A DNA stretch of 64,000 bases from Prosopocoilus inquinatus. Lineage: Eukaryota > Arthropoda > Insecta > Coleoptera > Lucanidae. The notes under the pieces are model-generated. The model did not search any database. It was not told where the DNA came from and saw only the letters and a list, made by a program, of their open reading frames with translations. Both the position numbers and the translations under genes were made by a program. Location: positions 25,761,806-25,825,805 of the forward strand of contig CM069875.1 of assembly GCA_036172665.1 (NCBI GenBank), in the 5' to 3' direction. Below are positions 54,291 to 63,777 of the stretch, piece after piece (the first letter of the stretch is position 1; every line of letters begins with the position of its first letter).

Positions 54291-54746
54291 CTCATAACTC
54301 TTAAAACCTGTCGCCGAAGAAAATGTTAATTCCTTAAATTTGTAAATCTTTTCCTACCCTGTCCACGTCTTTTTGGGTATGCTCCAGCTTTTCTGTATCT
54401 TCTAATCATCCGACTAACAGGTGGATGGTCAACACCTAGCAAATTACCTACACATCGCATACTTCGTCCTTCGTTTATCAAAGTTCTTTTATGCAGCCCT
54501 CAGTGGTTAAATATCGTGGTCGATTCATGTTTTTGGGATGTAAGAATATAATCTGATATTCTGTTTATATTTACTAGTTTTCACAACTCATTACATGAGG
54601 AAAGCAAGAATTAATTATGTTAAACTTGAATTTAAATTTAAATTAAATAATATCTTGATGAAATAAGTTCACGTAACGAACAGTTTGATGGATTAACAAA
54701 ATGTAATTTAATTCAAAATTTACTTTTTTTTAAGTAAGTCACCTGT

Positions 54747-54866
54747 GATTTAGTATAAAACATCAGTTACTTCGCCAATTAAAAAAAAATGTGAATAAAA
54801 AGCGGTGCTTTAATTTTGAACAAAAGTTTATTTTTAAAGAATTCATCGAATACCATAGTGGATTGA
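54747..54866 (+). repeat. Direct repeat, left copy, flanking Polinton-like fragments
   Basis: About 120 bp starting GATTTAGTATAAAACA and ending CATAGTGGATTGA. It matches 56405-56522 in the same orientation at high identity (shared TTATTTTTAAAGAATTCATC). The two copies bracket the ATPase fragments and resemble terminal repeats or a duplication scar. Confidence 0.7.
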
Positions 54867-54929
54867 GTACTGAAAAAAACAAAATTTTCTCAATAAATTT
54901 CTAATAAACCAACTTTCTTACGTTCTTTT

Positions 54930-55610
54930 ACATTTGTAAACGATACCTGTTGTCAGTGTCAGAAATTTCAAAGTAATCTATCTCGGACACTGTTGATAAA
55001 AATGTCAAAGAAATTGATACTTTCCCTGAGAGGTCTTACATCAGATGTAAGTAAACATTTTTAAAATGTAGTCCGTTCGGGTGGGTTAATAACGTCACTA
55101 ATGAATTATTTTTACCAGTTCCAGAGCTCCCATTAATGAAAACGCGTTTACTTGATCCTCCGAATAAACGAAGTATACAGGAATTGAAATCACAAACCAA
55201 TGTCTCTTTAAAATGAAGCTCGGGAATGAAGGCCAAAATAAAAACTTATACACCACATGATATGTGAACTGTGTCTTCAGTGAGTCACTTTCTTTTTTAC
55301 GATAGGAAGGGAAAATCTTCAAAAGACACTTCGACACCCTTATATCTCTTACATTTGCAGGCGATACCGTGTTATCAAATCAGGAATTTCAAAGTAATCT
55401 ATCTCGGGCACTATTGATAAAAATTATACTTTCCCTGAAGAGTCTTACAAGAGATGTATACATTTTTGAAAAAATATAGTCCGTTCGGATGGATTAATAA
55501 CGTCACTAATGAATTACTTTTGCCAGTTCCTGAGCTCCCATTAATGAAAACGCGTTTACTTGATCTTCCAAATAGAGGATGTAACATATTGTTTTCATAT
55601 GTGACCATGT
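54930..55610 (-). pseudogene. Two tandem fragments resembling a Polinton/Maverick packaging ATPase
   Basis: Two copies of one segment lie about 420 bp apart (54930-55240 and 55350-55610, minus strand). Each encodes a Walker A loop in VFINGSSGTGK followed by SLVTLLTHPNGLHFKNVY or close variants, and copy 2 continues SCKTLQGKYNF. That pattern (P-loop, then HPNGLxFxNVY and a K-L-Q segment) resembles the FtsK/HerA-like packaging ATPase of Polinton/Maverick virus-like elements. Only the N-terminal part is present, with frame changes between neighbouring blocks, so both are non-functional remnants. The duplication with its shared 3' non-coding part suggests tandem amplification after truncation. 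A different P-loop NTPase is possible. Confidence 0.6.
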
Positions 55611-56404
55611 ACTTCTAAGGGTATATGTCTAATTTATTAGTAAACTTATGGCCAGAAATATCTTCTTTCGTGATGTCAGTAGGTGCAGCGACGGCTCGTG
55701 CCGTTGGGGTGCATAATTGTTATGCATCCTTCAATATTCTTCCTTGGAATATAAAAGAAGGATTAATTGAACACAAATAATGCAAATAAATAAAGAAAAG
55801 TTTTAAATATTCTATACATAAAGTTAAAAATTGACGAGAATCATTTTTATTACAGGATTGTCAAGAACTATTTTTCTTTGCATTTGACTTTGTAAAGAAA
55901 GAACCTCTCTTTCTCATTCAAAAGTCAACGACATTACTATTTAAAGATTCGTTTTGGTTTTCGTAAGCATAGTTCAGAACCGTCTAAAAACCGTCAGGAG
56001 CATGCACACAACAAAAATCCTTGAGACTTTTTATTAGAATCAAAATTAGCCTAAACCAAAACAATCCTTAATTCTCAACTAATCTTAATTTTAAGGAAAA
56101 TTTTCTTGCAGTGACATTTGTTACTTTAAGAAATAGAAAAACTGTTCACAGGTACTGACAGTTTTTCACACATTTTCCACGAATAGCTCGAATGACGTCT
56201 ACTTATATTTTAAAAGCTATTTATTAACTCAAGAAACTATTCCAAAAAAGCGCGTTGTTCTCTACTTGTTTTGTTTTTTTTTTACGAAGTCTATAAAAAT
56301 CTTGTATTTCGAGTACAAAAAAATCAAAAAATTATGAAAAAAATTATCCTTCGACTTTATTTTATCAACTGAAAGTAGTTAAAATTTCGATTACGTTCTT
56401 CGAT
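55611..56404. other. No gene recognised, between the 120-bp direct repeats
   Basis: AT-rich sequence inside the repeat-bounded block. No ATPase homology continues here and no frame is supported. Confidence 0.45.
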
Positions 56405-56522
56405 GATTTAGTATAAAACAGCAGTAAGTTTACCAATTAAAAAAAAATGAAATAAAAAAAACTAGTGCGTTAATTTTGAATAGTTTATTTTTAAAGAATT
56501 CATCGAAGACCATAGTGGATTG
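56405..56522 (+). repeat. Direct repeat, right copy, flanking Polinton-like fragments
   Basis: Right copy of the 120-bp repeat at 54747-54866 with scattered differences, same orientation. The distance between starts is 1658 bp. Confidence 0.7.
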
Positions 56523-56560
56523 ATTCCAAATAAGATCCGCAGCACATAATATACATTATA

Positions 56561-57103
56561 TGTATACAGGGATATTTATGGTGACTGATCTATTAAAATA
56601 AACTGCAAACTACGGCTTAAGGATCGCTGAAAATTTGTAAATACATGGTTGGTTTATCCACTTATATCTTCATTTAAATCGTAAAGTAAAGTATTGCGTG
56701 ATCAAGTAAAATTCAAAAACGTACAAATATACAAGATGATGCATTTAACAAAACTCACTTAACTATTATTGCAAATACATGAATCACGATGTACAAATTT
56801 TACTTTGAAAGACGTAGCATTTCGATTAAAAATCAACGTGTCCGAGCAAATCAATGAAGTAATATAAAAAAAAATCGTTACCTGTGAAAATATTTACATT
56901 CTGTGTAAATAAATTACCTATCGATTGTTCTTTATTTTAAAACTATTGCGTGAGACTTATCAAAATTCATGTCTCGATTAAATCATAACCAAATCATAAC
57001 TTTTCGCATTGTATTAACAACATTAATAAATAAAGGCATTGTTGAACTGTTTGCGATAAGTAAATAAATAAAGTAAATAATTTAAATTTATTTTGAAATC
57101 ATG
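56561..57103 (-). repeat. Dispersed repeat, copy 2, uninterrupted (empty site of the PLE)
   Basis: The reverse complement of this 0.54 kb aligns with 25889-25997 plus 27542-27960. It starts with a TATACAGGGATATTTATGG end. At the PLE target it reads AAAAGTTATG once, without insertion, which documents the pre-insertion state. Confidence 0.8.
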
Positions 57104-57232
57104 TTTATGAATTATTTTAGTTGCGTTAGATATTTATAAAATGAAATATAAATAAATCGAAAATTGTGATTTAAAGCCATGACTACTAGGCTGGGGCCTT
57201 TATCTTTGGAAACACATTGCATATGTAAATTA

Positions 57233-57808
57233 TACAGGGTGTTAAAAAAGGTTAGAACGAGTTGTACAATCGCGATCAAGCGAATCGAGACCGGCTGATA
57301 GTGTTGTAGCCCTTACTACCAGAGTCAATAAGGGCGTAGTTAGCATACAGCGCTCTCGATTAGTATGTTCGCGACTGTACGTCCCAGAAAAAGTGGAGAG
57401 TTATTATTATTAATCAGCACGGGTCCGCAAATGAGGTATTAGCAATTTTGTATGTGAGTACACATAGATATACATAGTTTGGACCAAATAGGGTTGGGTA
57501 TGACTCATCGCGCTTTAACGTACGAGTCAATCCTTGGAAACCGTACGTCTTCAATAACATCACACAGGTTATTACAGATTTATTCTTAATATACAACAAA
57601 ATTAGTGCGCATGTATGAAATAAAACACAATCAGTAGGCAAAACTTGTTATGAGTTATACCCAAACTTATTTGATCCAAACTATAGACAGTGTTTTAATA
57701 AATGTTTTTACCTATTTGATCCCATACCATTATTTCGAACACACCCATGATTGAGCATGTATTTTGCCCATTCAGTGAACTGGTTAATTTTTTTTAACAC
57801 CCTGTGTA
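57233..57808. repeat. MITE (about 575 bp) with tacagggtgttaaaaaa ends
   Basis: The left end TACAGGGTGTTAAAAAA and the right end (complement TACACAGGGTGTTAAAAAA) match. The interior has two long minus-strand frames of no recognised family. It is one of many ACAGGGTGT-ended elements in the window. Confidence 0.65.
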
Positions 57809-57830
57809 TTTATTATAGGTACTTATTAAC

Positions 57831-57915
57831 GAATGAATAAAACAGCGACACCCTACGATCGCTTTTTGACTTAACATTGCAATCAAAAACGTTTCGCAAC
57901 AAACTTTTTTAGTAG
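57831..57915 (-). mobile_element. Truncated retrozyme-family fragment with 8-bp duplication
   Basis: An 85-bp insertion flanked by TTATTAAC (57823-57830 and 57916-57923). It carries the ACAGCGAC..CGATCGCTTTTTGAC end block and the GCAATCAAAAACG block of the family, joined by deletion of everything between, including the ribozyme. Confidence 0.6.
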
Positions 57916-57923
57916 TTATTAAC

Positions 57924-58959
57924 AATAATATTTACCGACCAGAAGAAAAATAGACAATAGAATAATTGCAAGTTAAAGTAAAATTCTTTAGCATGTGCGT
58001 TCTATGATTCTACGATAAAAAATTAAATATGTGCTATGCATGTGATGAAACTAAATAGCTGGCTCGGTAATGCAAAATTCTTGTTAATGGTAATACATTT
58101 CAACCTTATCAGTTAACTAAAGCAACCTATAATTACTAACCATTACTGGGTTTCAAAAAAAGTCAGGAAGAAATTAATTCTAACGCAATCCTTTCGATGA
58201 GAAAAACAGTAGTAATTAAATGCGACTTGGCATTTTTCTTGGACTGCTTAAGTTGTGGCAATTTCCTTCATTTATTGTAATGTTCTTTACTAAACATAAA
58301 AATACTAATGCTTAAAAATGTAAGTAGTAAGGTAAAAACGCGTCTTCATTTTTGAATGCAAAATTCTGAAACTTCTCGTTTTAAAATTAATAAATAATTA
58401 CGACTGCATTTTGCAAAAACAAATTGAAACCTAGTCAAATTTGAGGTTTGCTACTTTTACTATTGTTTTCTCATACTGGAGTTAGGCCTCATCAGAAATT
58501 ATACTTTACCTAAATATTTTCTGAATCTTGCGGCTGCGGTTATCTTATGGTTATTATTTCTCGTTCGTTATTTCATTAATAGTGTTTTCGACTAGTTTCT
58601 GGATAAAAGTATGCTTTGCCAAATTTGTTTTCATAAAATGTCATTCTTGCTCAGATTTTATTGTCCGGAACTGTACAATCCGTCTTACAACTGAAGTTGA
58701 TTCAATGATGGTTGTAACATTAGTGGCAAATTGCAAGGTGTATAAACGTTGTGTTGTATTATGGGATCACAATATCTCTAATCAAAAAGTCATCGAATCA
58801 GTATTCATTCTTAAATATTTTTGATATCAAGATATGTACAATTTATTTACAATTTAAAAGACCACTGGCGGTGTTGCCTTGTGAAAAATACAACCGGCAA
58901 CAGTGTCCTAGTTAAAAAATTGGTAACAAAATTGGCAAGTATTTGAAATAAACGATAAG
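57924..58959. other. No gene recognised
   Basis: AT-rich sequence. A plus-strand 98-codon frame at 58528-58824 has a hydrophobic start and several Cys residues but no recognised family, and I do not call it. A short inverted pair (GGTGTTGCC and GGCAACAGTG) lies near 58870-58910. Confidence 0.4.
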
Positions 58960-58971
58960 GTTATATTATAC

Positions 58972-59122
58972 TAAGTACAAAGTAAATATCTACTTTTTTT
59001 CACTCCCGACGAAGCTATAAATCTATAGCGAAACGTTGAGTGTGTTCCCTTCATTTTTCTGTCCGGTTTGAGATTAAAAAAACTTTGTACTTACTATTTT
59101 CATCGGACAAGAACAAACTTCA
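58972..59122 (+). mobile_element. Solo PLE tail insertion with 12-bp duplication
   Basis: A 151-bp insertion flanked by GTTATATTATAC (58960-58971 and 59123-59134). It contains the hammerhead and the final tail of the PLE at 26 kb (CATCGGACAAGAACAAACTT). Its first 12 nt, TAAGTACAAAGT, are the reverse complement of ACTTTGTACTTA inside its own tail. Confidence 0.8.
59001..59042 (+). ncRNA. PLE hammerhead ribozyme with a core mutation
   Basis: Same layout as the PLE motif at 27417: CACTC/GAGTG stem I, GCTATA/TATAGC stem, GAAAC and GTT. The core reads CCGACGA, with C in place of the essential U. It is probably inactive as DNA now stands. Confidence 0.65.
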
Positions 59123-59577
59123 GTTATATTATACGTTCGGAACAAAATCCCTGATTCTAAATTTAATAATTAAGATAGATTCATGGTTTTTACCTTATCG
59201 TTCGCAAGCAATTGTATAACAAACAAACTGTAATTAATCGATATGGCTCGTTGAAATGAATAAAAATTTAAATAATCTAATAGTAAAATTGAACTGACAA
59301 ATTACTTTGACATGTAACTTCAAATACCTTGCCAACTTAATAATTTGTAATAATTTGATAATGTTCTATAGGGAAATTATGTTTTATACCAACATAATGC
59401 AACAGGTTGTGTTTTTTTTTTAATTTGTGAACAATGTATATTCGCTTTCGTGACTTTCACGTAGTACACTTACGGACAAAAAATGACTCTTCCTATCAAC
59501 ATCTAAAGATGTAATCATTATTTTTCCATAATGTCTGTCGCAAGAATTGTCTCTTCCTTCTTATTTAATAACATTGC

Positions 59578-59820
59578 TACCCAAACAACACGCTTTGGTA
59601 TAATTTTCGTGTATTCAACCACATTTTGGTTTTGGTTGGACATTTTTACATTTATTAAACGGTTACGGTCAACGTACATGTTTTAAGCCGTCTAATAAAC
59701 GTATGCGTTATACTACTTTGATACAGAAACATCGTATTTAGTATATGGAACATGTTTTTTAAACATCTATCTCGCGGACATTTTATCCTTTATTAAACGT
59801 ATATGTGTGTTGCTTGGGTA
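59578..59820. repeat. Short MITE (243 bp) with taccca.gcaacac ends
   Basis: The left end TACCCAAACAACACGC and right end (complement TACCCAAGCAACACAC) match at 14 of 16 positions. It is non-coding. A target duplication is not obvious. Confidence 0.6.
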
Positions 59821-61079
59821 CCCTGATGTTACGTTATGGTAGGTCAGTAATCCGTTTCCAAACTTTATTTCATATCATACCACAATACTCAGTGGTAAGC
59901 AAAGTATCACGTAGGAGGACGGCAAATAACAGCGATGCTATTGTCTTGTAAGCTACCACACACGAAACTGTCAATGCGGACACAATAGCAATGTATCATT
60001 TTTAACTTGCTAATTGCAGCAAAAGTGATTTTGGGGCCTATTCTGTATCAAAAGCGTTAAATTTAAAGGACTATTAAATTTTGTTGCTACAGTAACAACC
60101 AATCACAGAATTGTATTTTAAATTTTAAAGGACCTCTAAATTTTCACAGCCCGTGAATAAGTTACAGCATACATTCCTAAATATTTTACCAATTACAAAC
60201 ATCGCAATAATTTCTTTATTATTCGTTTTAAGGTGAAACAGTAATAATAGTTTAAATTGAAGGTCATAATCCAGTCGCGCGATGTCGCGGCTTAAGCTAT
60301 CGCGTAAGTCGGCCGAATCAGACAAATTGCGGTAGAGTTCTCGAGTTACTCTTCTGCTAACGACACACTAAGAACTGAAATAGCTACAGACACATGTATG
60401 AAGACCCCAATGCAGTTTACCTAATTTGTAGAACATTTTTAATTAACATTAATTGTAAACGGTGAGTAAAAATATCGCAATAATTCCTTTATTATTCGTT
60501 TTGGGGTGAAATAGTAAAGAGTAGTCTGTAACAAAAAATACAAGATGTTCCATTAAAGAAAACTTTATACATGACGATATTTTAAGAAAGCGATGCGCAA
60601 TGGTATCTTTTATATCACTACTGTAATACTGAGTAGAAATAATTCAGTTTTATTAATTTAAAGGACTTCACAGTTTCAATAATAAGGAAGTTAGCCATAG
60701 AGCTCGAACACCCTATATATTAAAAATGTAGATACCGAGGTTGTTAGAACTGAATCCTCCTAACCTTAGGTTAGGTAGATCATTATAATCGTTTAAATAC
60801 GTAAGTTAACTACAGAAAATTTATTGGAAAAATAAACGAAAACAAAAACAAAGTTAAAACATACATTGTTTTTACGCGTTTTTAATTTTTGTCATTACGC
60901 CCATCTGCCGTTTGCAATTTTTGTTTAACTATTAACCCGAAGTTTTCAGTATTCGGTAATCTCGATAAAACCATTCAAGGAAAGTTTCGCGCTGCTCGAA
61001 ATCCGTAAAAATATACGGGAAAGAACATAACATCCAGGGAAAAGAAATTGAATTTTTATTTTTTCTTTCCTTTATACAA
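59821..61079. other. No supported gene; one exon-like CpG-rich segment
   Basis: On the minus strand 60360-60226 reads as an open, CpG-rich segment (RVTRELYRNLSDSADLRDSL and on) that looks more like coding than its surroundings. It has no recognised family and a stop closes it upstream. A 50-bp direct repeat (ATCGCAATAATT..CTTTATTATTCGTTTT) at about 60201 and 60473 overlaps its end, which argues for repeat origin. ACAAGATGTTCCATTAAA near 60541 marks another small element. Confidence 0.35.
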
Positions 61080-61757
61080 ACAGGGTGTCCCAGAGCTCCG
61101 TAAAAGTTCCATAACTTTCTTGCTATTCCAGGTATCGACTCAATTCTTTTTTGTGTAATAGAAGCGCTTCCATTGCACATTTTAAAATTATTTTCGTTTG
61201 TATACAGGGTGTCCAAGTATTATAAAAATATTAAAGTTACGTTTTTTTAAATTGAAACACCACATTTTGACTTCATTTTTGGTTTCTACACTAAATTCTG
61301 CGTTAAATTTATTTGAGTCATTTTTACGTATCAATTATACTTTTTGATGTGAATACATTTTTTCTTGAAAATTCCCGGATGCAAGGTTCCATTCAAAAAT
61401 TCGTAACTTCTAAACCACTAAAGATAACGCAACCGAATTTTTTCAGTCATGCCAAGGCTGTGGCCAATCATTTTTCAAGAAAAAATTGACTCACATCAAA
61501 GAGTATGATTGATACGTAAAAATGATTCAAATAAATTTAACGCAGAATTTAGTGTAGAATCCAAAAATGAAGTCAAAATAGGGTATTTCTATTTAAAAAA
61601 ACGTAACTTTAATATTTTTATAATACTTGGACAGCCTGTATACAAACGAAAATAATTTTAAAATGTGCAATGGAAGCGCTTCTATTATACCAAAAAAAAA
61701 TTGAGTCGATACCTGTTATTGAGTTATGGAAATTTTGCGGAGCTCTGGGGACCCTGT
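61080..61757. repeat. Foldback element (0.68 kb), nested ACAGGGTGT ends
   Basis: The left end ACAGGGTGTCCCAGAGCTCC and right end (complement ACAGGGTCCCCAGAGCTCC) start arms of about 280 bp. A second boundary, GTATACAGGGTGTCCAAGTA near 61200, is mirrored near 61620, so one foldback sits inside another. Arm identity is high. It is non-coding. Confidence 0.8.
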
Positions 61758-62188
61758 ATATGCTTTTATAAGCTCACATACACATAATCGAAAGCATTAA
61801 ATTTCCTTAGAATTAATTTTCGCGTAGGCAGTTCCGAACGCATCCCGAATGGATTCTAACCTGTACTAAGTACTTAAAATTTTAACAAAAATTAGGGATT
61901 TTTGTTTCCTGCAAACAAATCTAGAATAGTTTTTAATAATTCTAATATGTAGAAATCATTTATGGAAAACGAAAACCCCGCATTTTATTAAAACTTTTAA
62001 CATATAAAATAGCGACATCTTACTATCGCTTTTTGACCTAACATTGCAGTAGGATAGACAAATTGAAGCGGGATTTGCTCCTAATGAGTCCCCCATGCAA
62101 GGCGGCCATGCTTGCTGTCAAAGCATAATGAAAGATTTTAGAAAAATTTTGTGCAAATCGTTTTTGATTGCAGTGAGAACCTCGAGCA

Positions 62189-62237
62189 GCCTCTGGACAG
62201 CTGTTTCAGCCCTGCTTGGGGCTTCTTCAGCAGAAAC
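62189..62237 (-). ncRNA. Hammerhead ribozyme, left arm of the 62 kb palindrome
   Basis: Stem I GTTTCTG/CAGAGGC (7 pairs, two G-U), core CTGAAGA, stem II AGCCC/GGGCT with loop CAAGCA, GAAAC, and the preferred GTC cleavage triplet. All invariant positions are present. Confidence 0.88.
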
Positions 62238-62308
62238 GTAGCTCGACATTCCCACTGCGAATAAATTGGGCAAGTCGTTTTTGGTCTGCAGTGGGAATGT
62301 CGAGCTAC

Positions 62309-62357
62309 GTTTCTGCTGAAGAAGCCCCAAGCAGGGCTGAAACAGCTGTCCAGAGGC
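62309..62357 (+). ncRNA. Hammerhead ribozyme, right arm of the 62 kb palindrome
   Basis: Mirror copy of the left-arm motif, with stem I at 62309-62315 and 62351-62357 and predicted cleavage after GTC at 62350. Two intact motifs in inverted orientation could also pair with each other as a long hairpin. Confidence 0.88.
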
Positions 62358-62417
62358 TGCTCGAGGTTCTCACTGCAATCAAAAACGATTTGCACAAAAT
62401 TTTTCTAAAACTTTTAA

Positions 62418-63607
62418 GTAGTTCAGGTTAGAATCCATTCGAGATACGTTTGTCATCAGCTCTGCAAAAATAGCTAATTAGATAGATCTAGTGACTAGAT
62501 CCAGAGTAGAAATATCCGTAGCTTTTGCTGCTTTGGAGAATTGGGTATTTGGGTATTACTGTTATTGGATTATCATTATATTGGTTTTCGTCGATCACTT
62601 CCCCTACATGGAAGCATGAGAAGCATGGATATTCAAAGGTTTTCAACTTTTCTTGAGCAACTTTAAGACGTATTTATGTTTCTCATTATTAGCTCAATCA
62701 GCAGTTTCCGTTCGTGTTGATTTTAATGTTAATTTGTCTTCATATTTCTTAACAACTTACGTCAAACCTACATACTATGTGCATACTAGATACCCCCTCT
62801 TTAATTGCCAATTCTCCAAAGCGAAAGATTAGACATTTGGGGATTGTTGCTATTGGTTTTCACTAATCACGTGGTCAACGATAACCCATAAGTTTCGTCA
62901 AGTCAACGACAAAAGCCAATAACAGCAATTCCCAAATACCCAATTCTCCATATCTCCTAAGCAGGAAAAGTAGCTTAAGAATGTTTTTTTTTTAGTTTGC
63001 AACCGTACTAATTTTTAGGTAAATCTACTCGATTTTTAAAAAATGTTACCAGTCTATCATTTGACACTATTATTGTACCGAAAAGCTACGCGAGTTTCGA
63101 TTTTTGCTTGTTCTTTATTTTACAGCTTTTTCCCTAGGTTGACTTGAAGAGCAATCGATTGATTTTAAATCAGATTGAATTCAACCTCTTACTTCTATTT
63201 TTAATATCGCCTCGAGCAATCTGCGAATCTGGGAATAATCTCTTAAAGATTTAATTTATTTTCGGCACTTTTTTGGTGAAAGACAAGGTATTTATATGAA
63301 AATTTTTAATTTCTAGGATGAAAACTAACATCTTAAGTCATAGTGACTACCAAAAGTTATTGCTCATTGATTATCAAAGATTTATTCTTGTCTTGCCTTT
63401 AATGAAAAGTAAAGAGTTAGTTTTGAATAGGTACTGGAAATAATTTCTTAAAAATTTAGTTTATTTTCGACCATTTTATGGTAAACCATAACAAATTTAC
63501 ATAAAGATTTCTATTTCTAGAATTAAAACTTTAAAACTAATGCTGAGTTTCCACACCTCCAGAATTCAAAATCCTATTCGTGATTGGTTGATTTAAAATT
63601 TCTGAAC
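62418..63607. other. No gene recognised
   Basis: AT-rich sequence with a diverged inverted pair (GGAGAATTGGGTATTTGGGT near 62536 and its complement near 62932), which suggests an old MITE of about 420 bp. No frame is supported. Confidence 0.45.
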
Positions 63608-63616
63608 GTTAAAATT

Positions 63617-63768
63617 TTAATAAACAGATAAAGCAGCAACGTCATACGATCGCTTTATGACCTAACATTGCATAAAGATAAACAAATTGAAGCCAGGTTT
63701 GCTACATAATAAGTTTTCATATGCAAGGCGGCCATGCTTGCTGTCAAAGCATAATGAGTTTTCTTTTT
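63617..63768 (-). mobile_element. Truncated retrozyme-family fragment with 9-bp duplication
   Basis: A 152-bp insertion flanked by GTTAAAATT (63608-63616 and 63769-63777). It carries the family tail (ATACGATCGC, ACAAATTGAAGC, GCAAGGCGGCCATGCTTGCT, AAAGCATAATGA) but stops before the ribozyme. Confidence 0.65.
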
Positions 63769-63777
63769 GTTAAAATT

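Larger units (their letters stand above)
51447..54528 (-). pseudogene. Tc1-like transposase pseudogene split by a hAT insertion
   Basis: Minus-strand pieces on both sides of the hAT element belong to one Tc1 transposase. The N-terminal part (54528 down to about 54300) starts MNRPRYLTTEG and contains the helix-turn-helix GNLLGVDHPPVSRMIRRYRK. The C-terminal part (52100 down to 51447) has ISGVTVRRMLRELELATRRP, SPDGRERIWRRTGERF and the typical end LISSLPRRIRTVVRARGGA. Stops and frameshifts occur in both, so it is dead. I could not define its TIRs. Confidence 0.78.
62001..62406. mobile_element. Hammerhead-ribozyme retroelement, palindromic dimer with 11-bp duplication
   Basis: A 406-bp insertion flanked by AAAACTTTTAA (61990-62000 and 62407-62417). 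A minus-strand unit and a plus-strand unit meet near 62265, each with a full hammerhead. The left unit carries the complete tail (AAAAAGCGATAGTAAGATG as complement, through the GCAAGCATGGCCGCCTTGCA block), and the right one ends about 140 bp earlier. Short frames over it are palindrome artefacts. Confidence 0.82.

Noticed and set aside
58528..58824. A 98-residue Cys-containing secreted-like protein
   Set aside because: It has no splice or promoter context and no family pattern, and it lies among repeats. Chance is sufficient.
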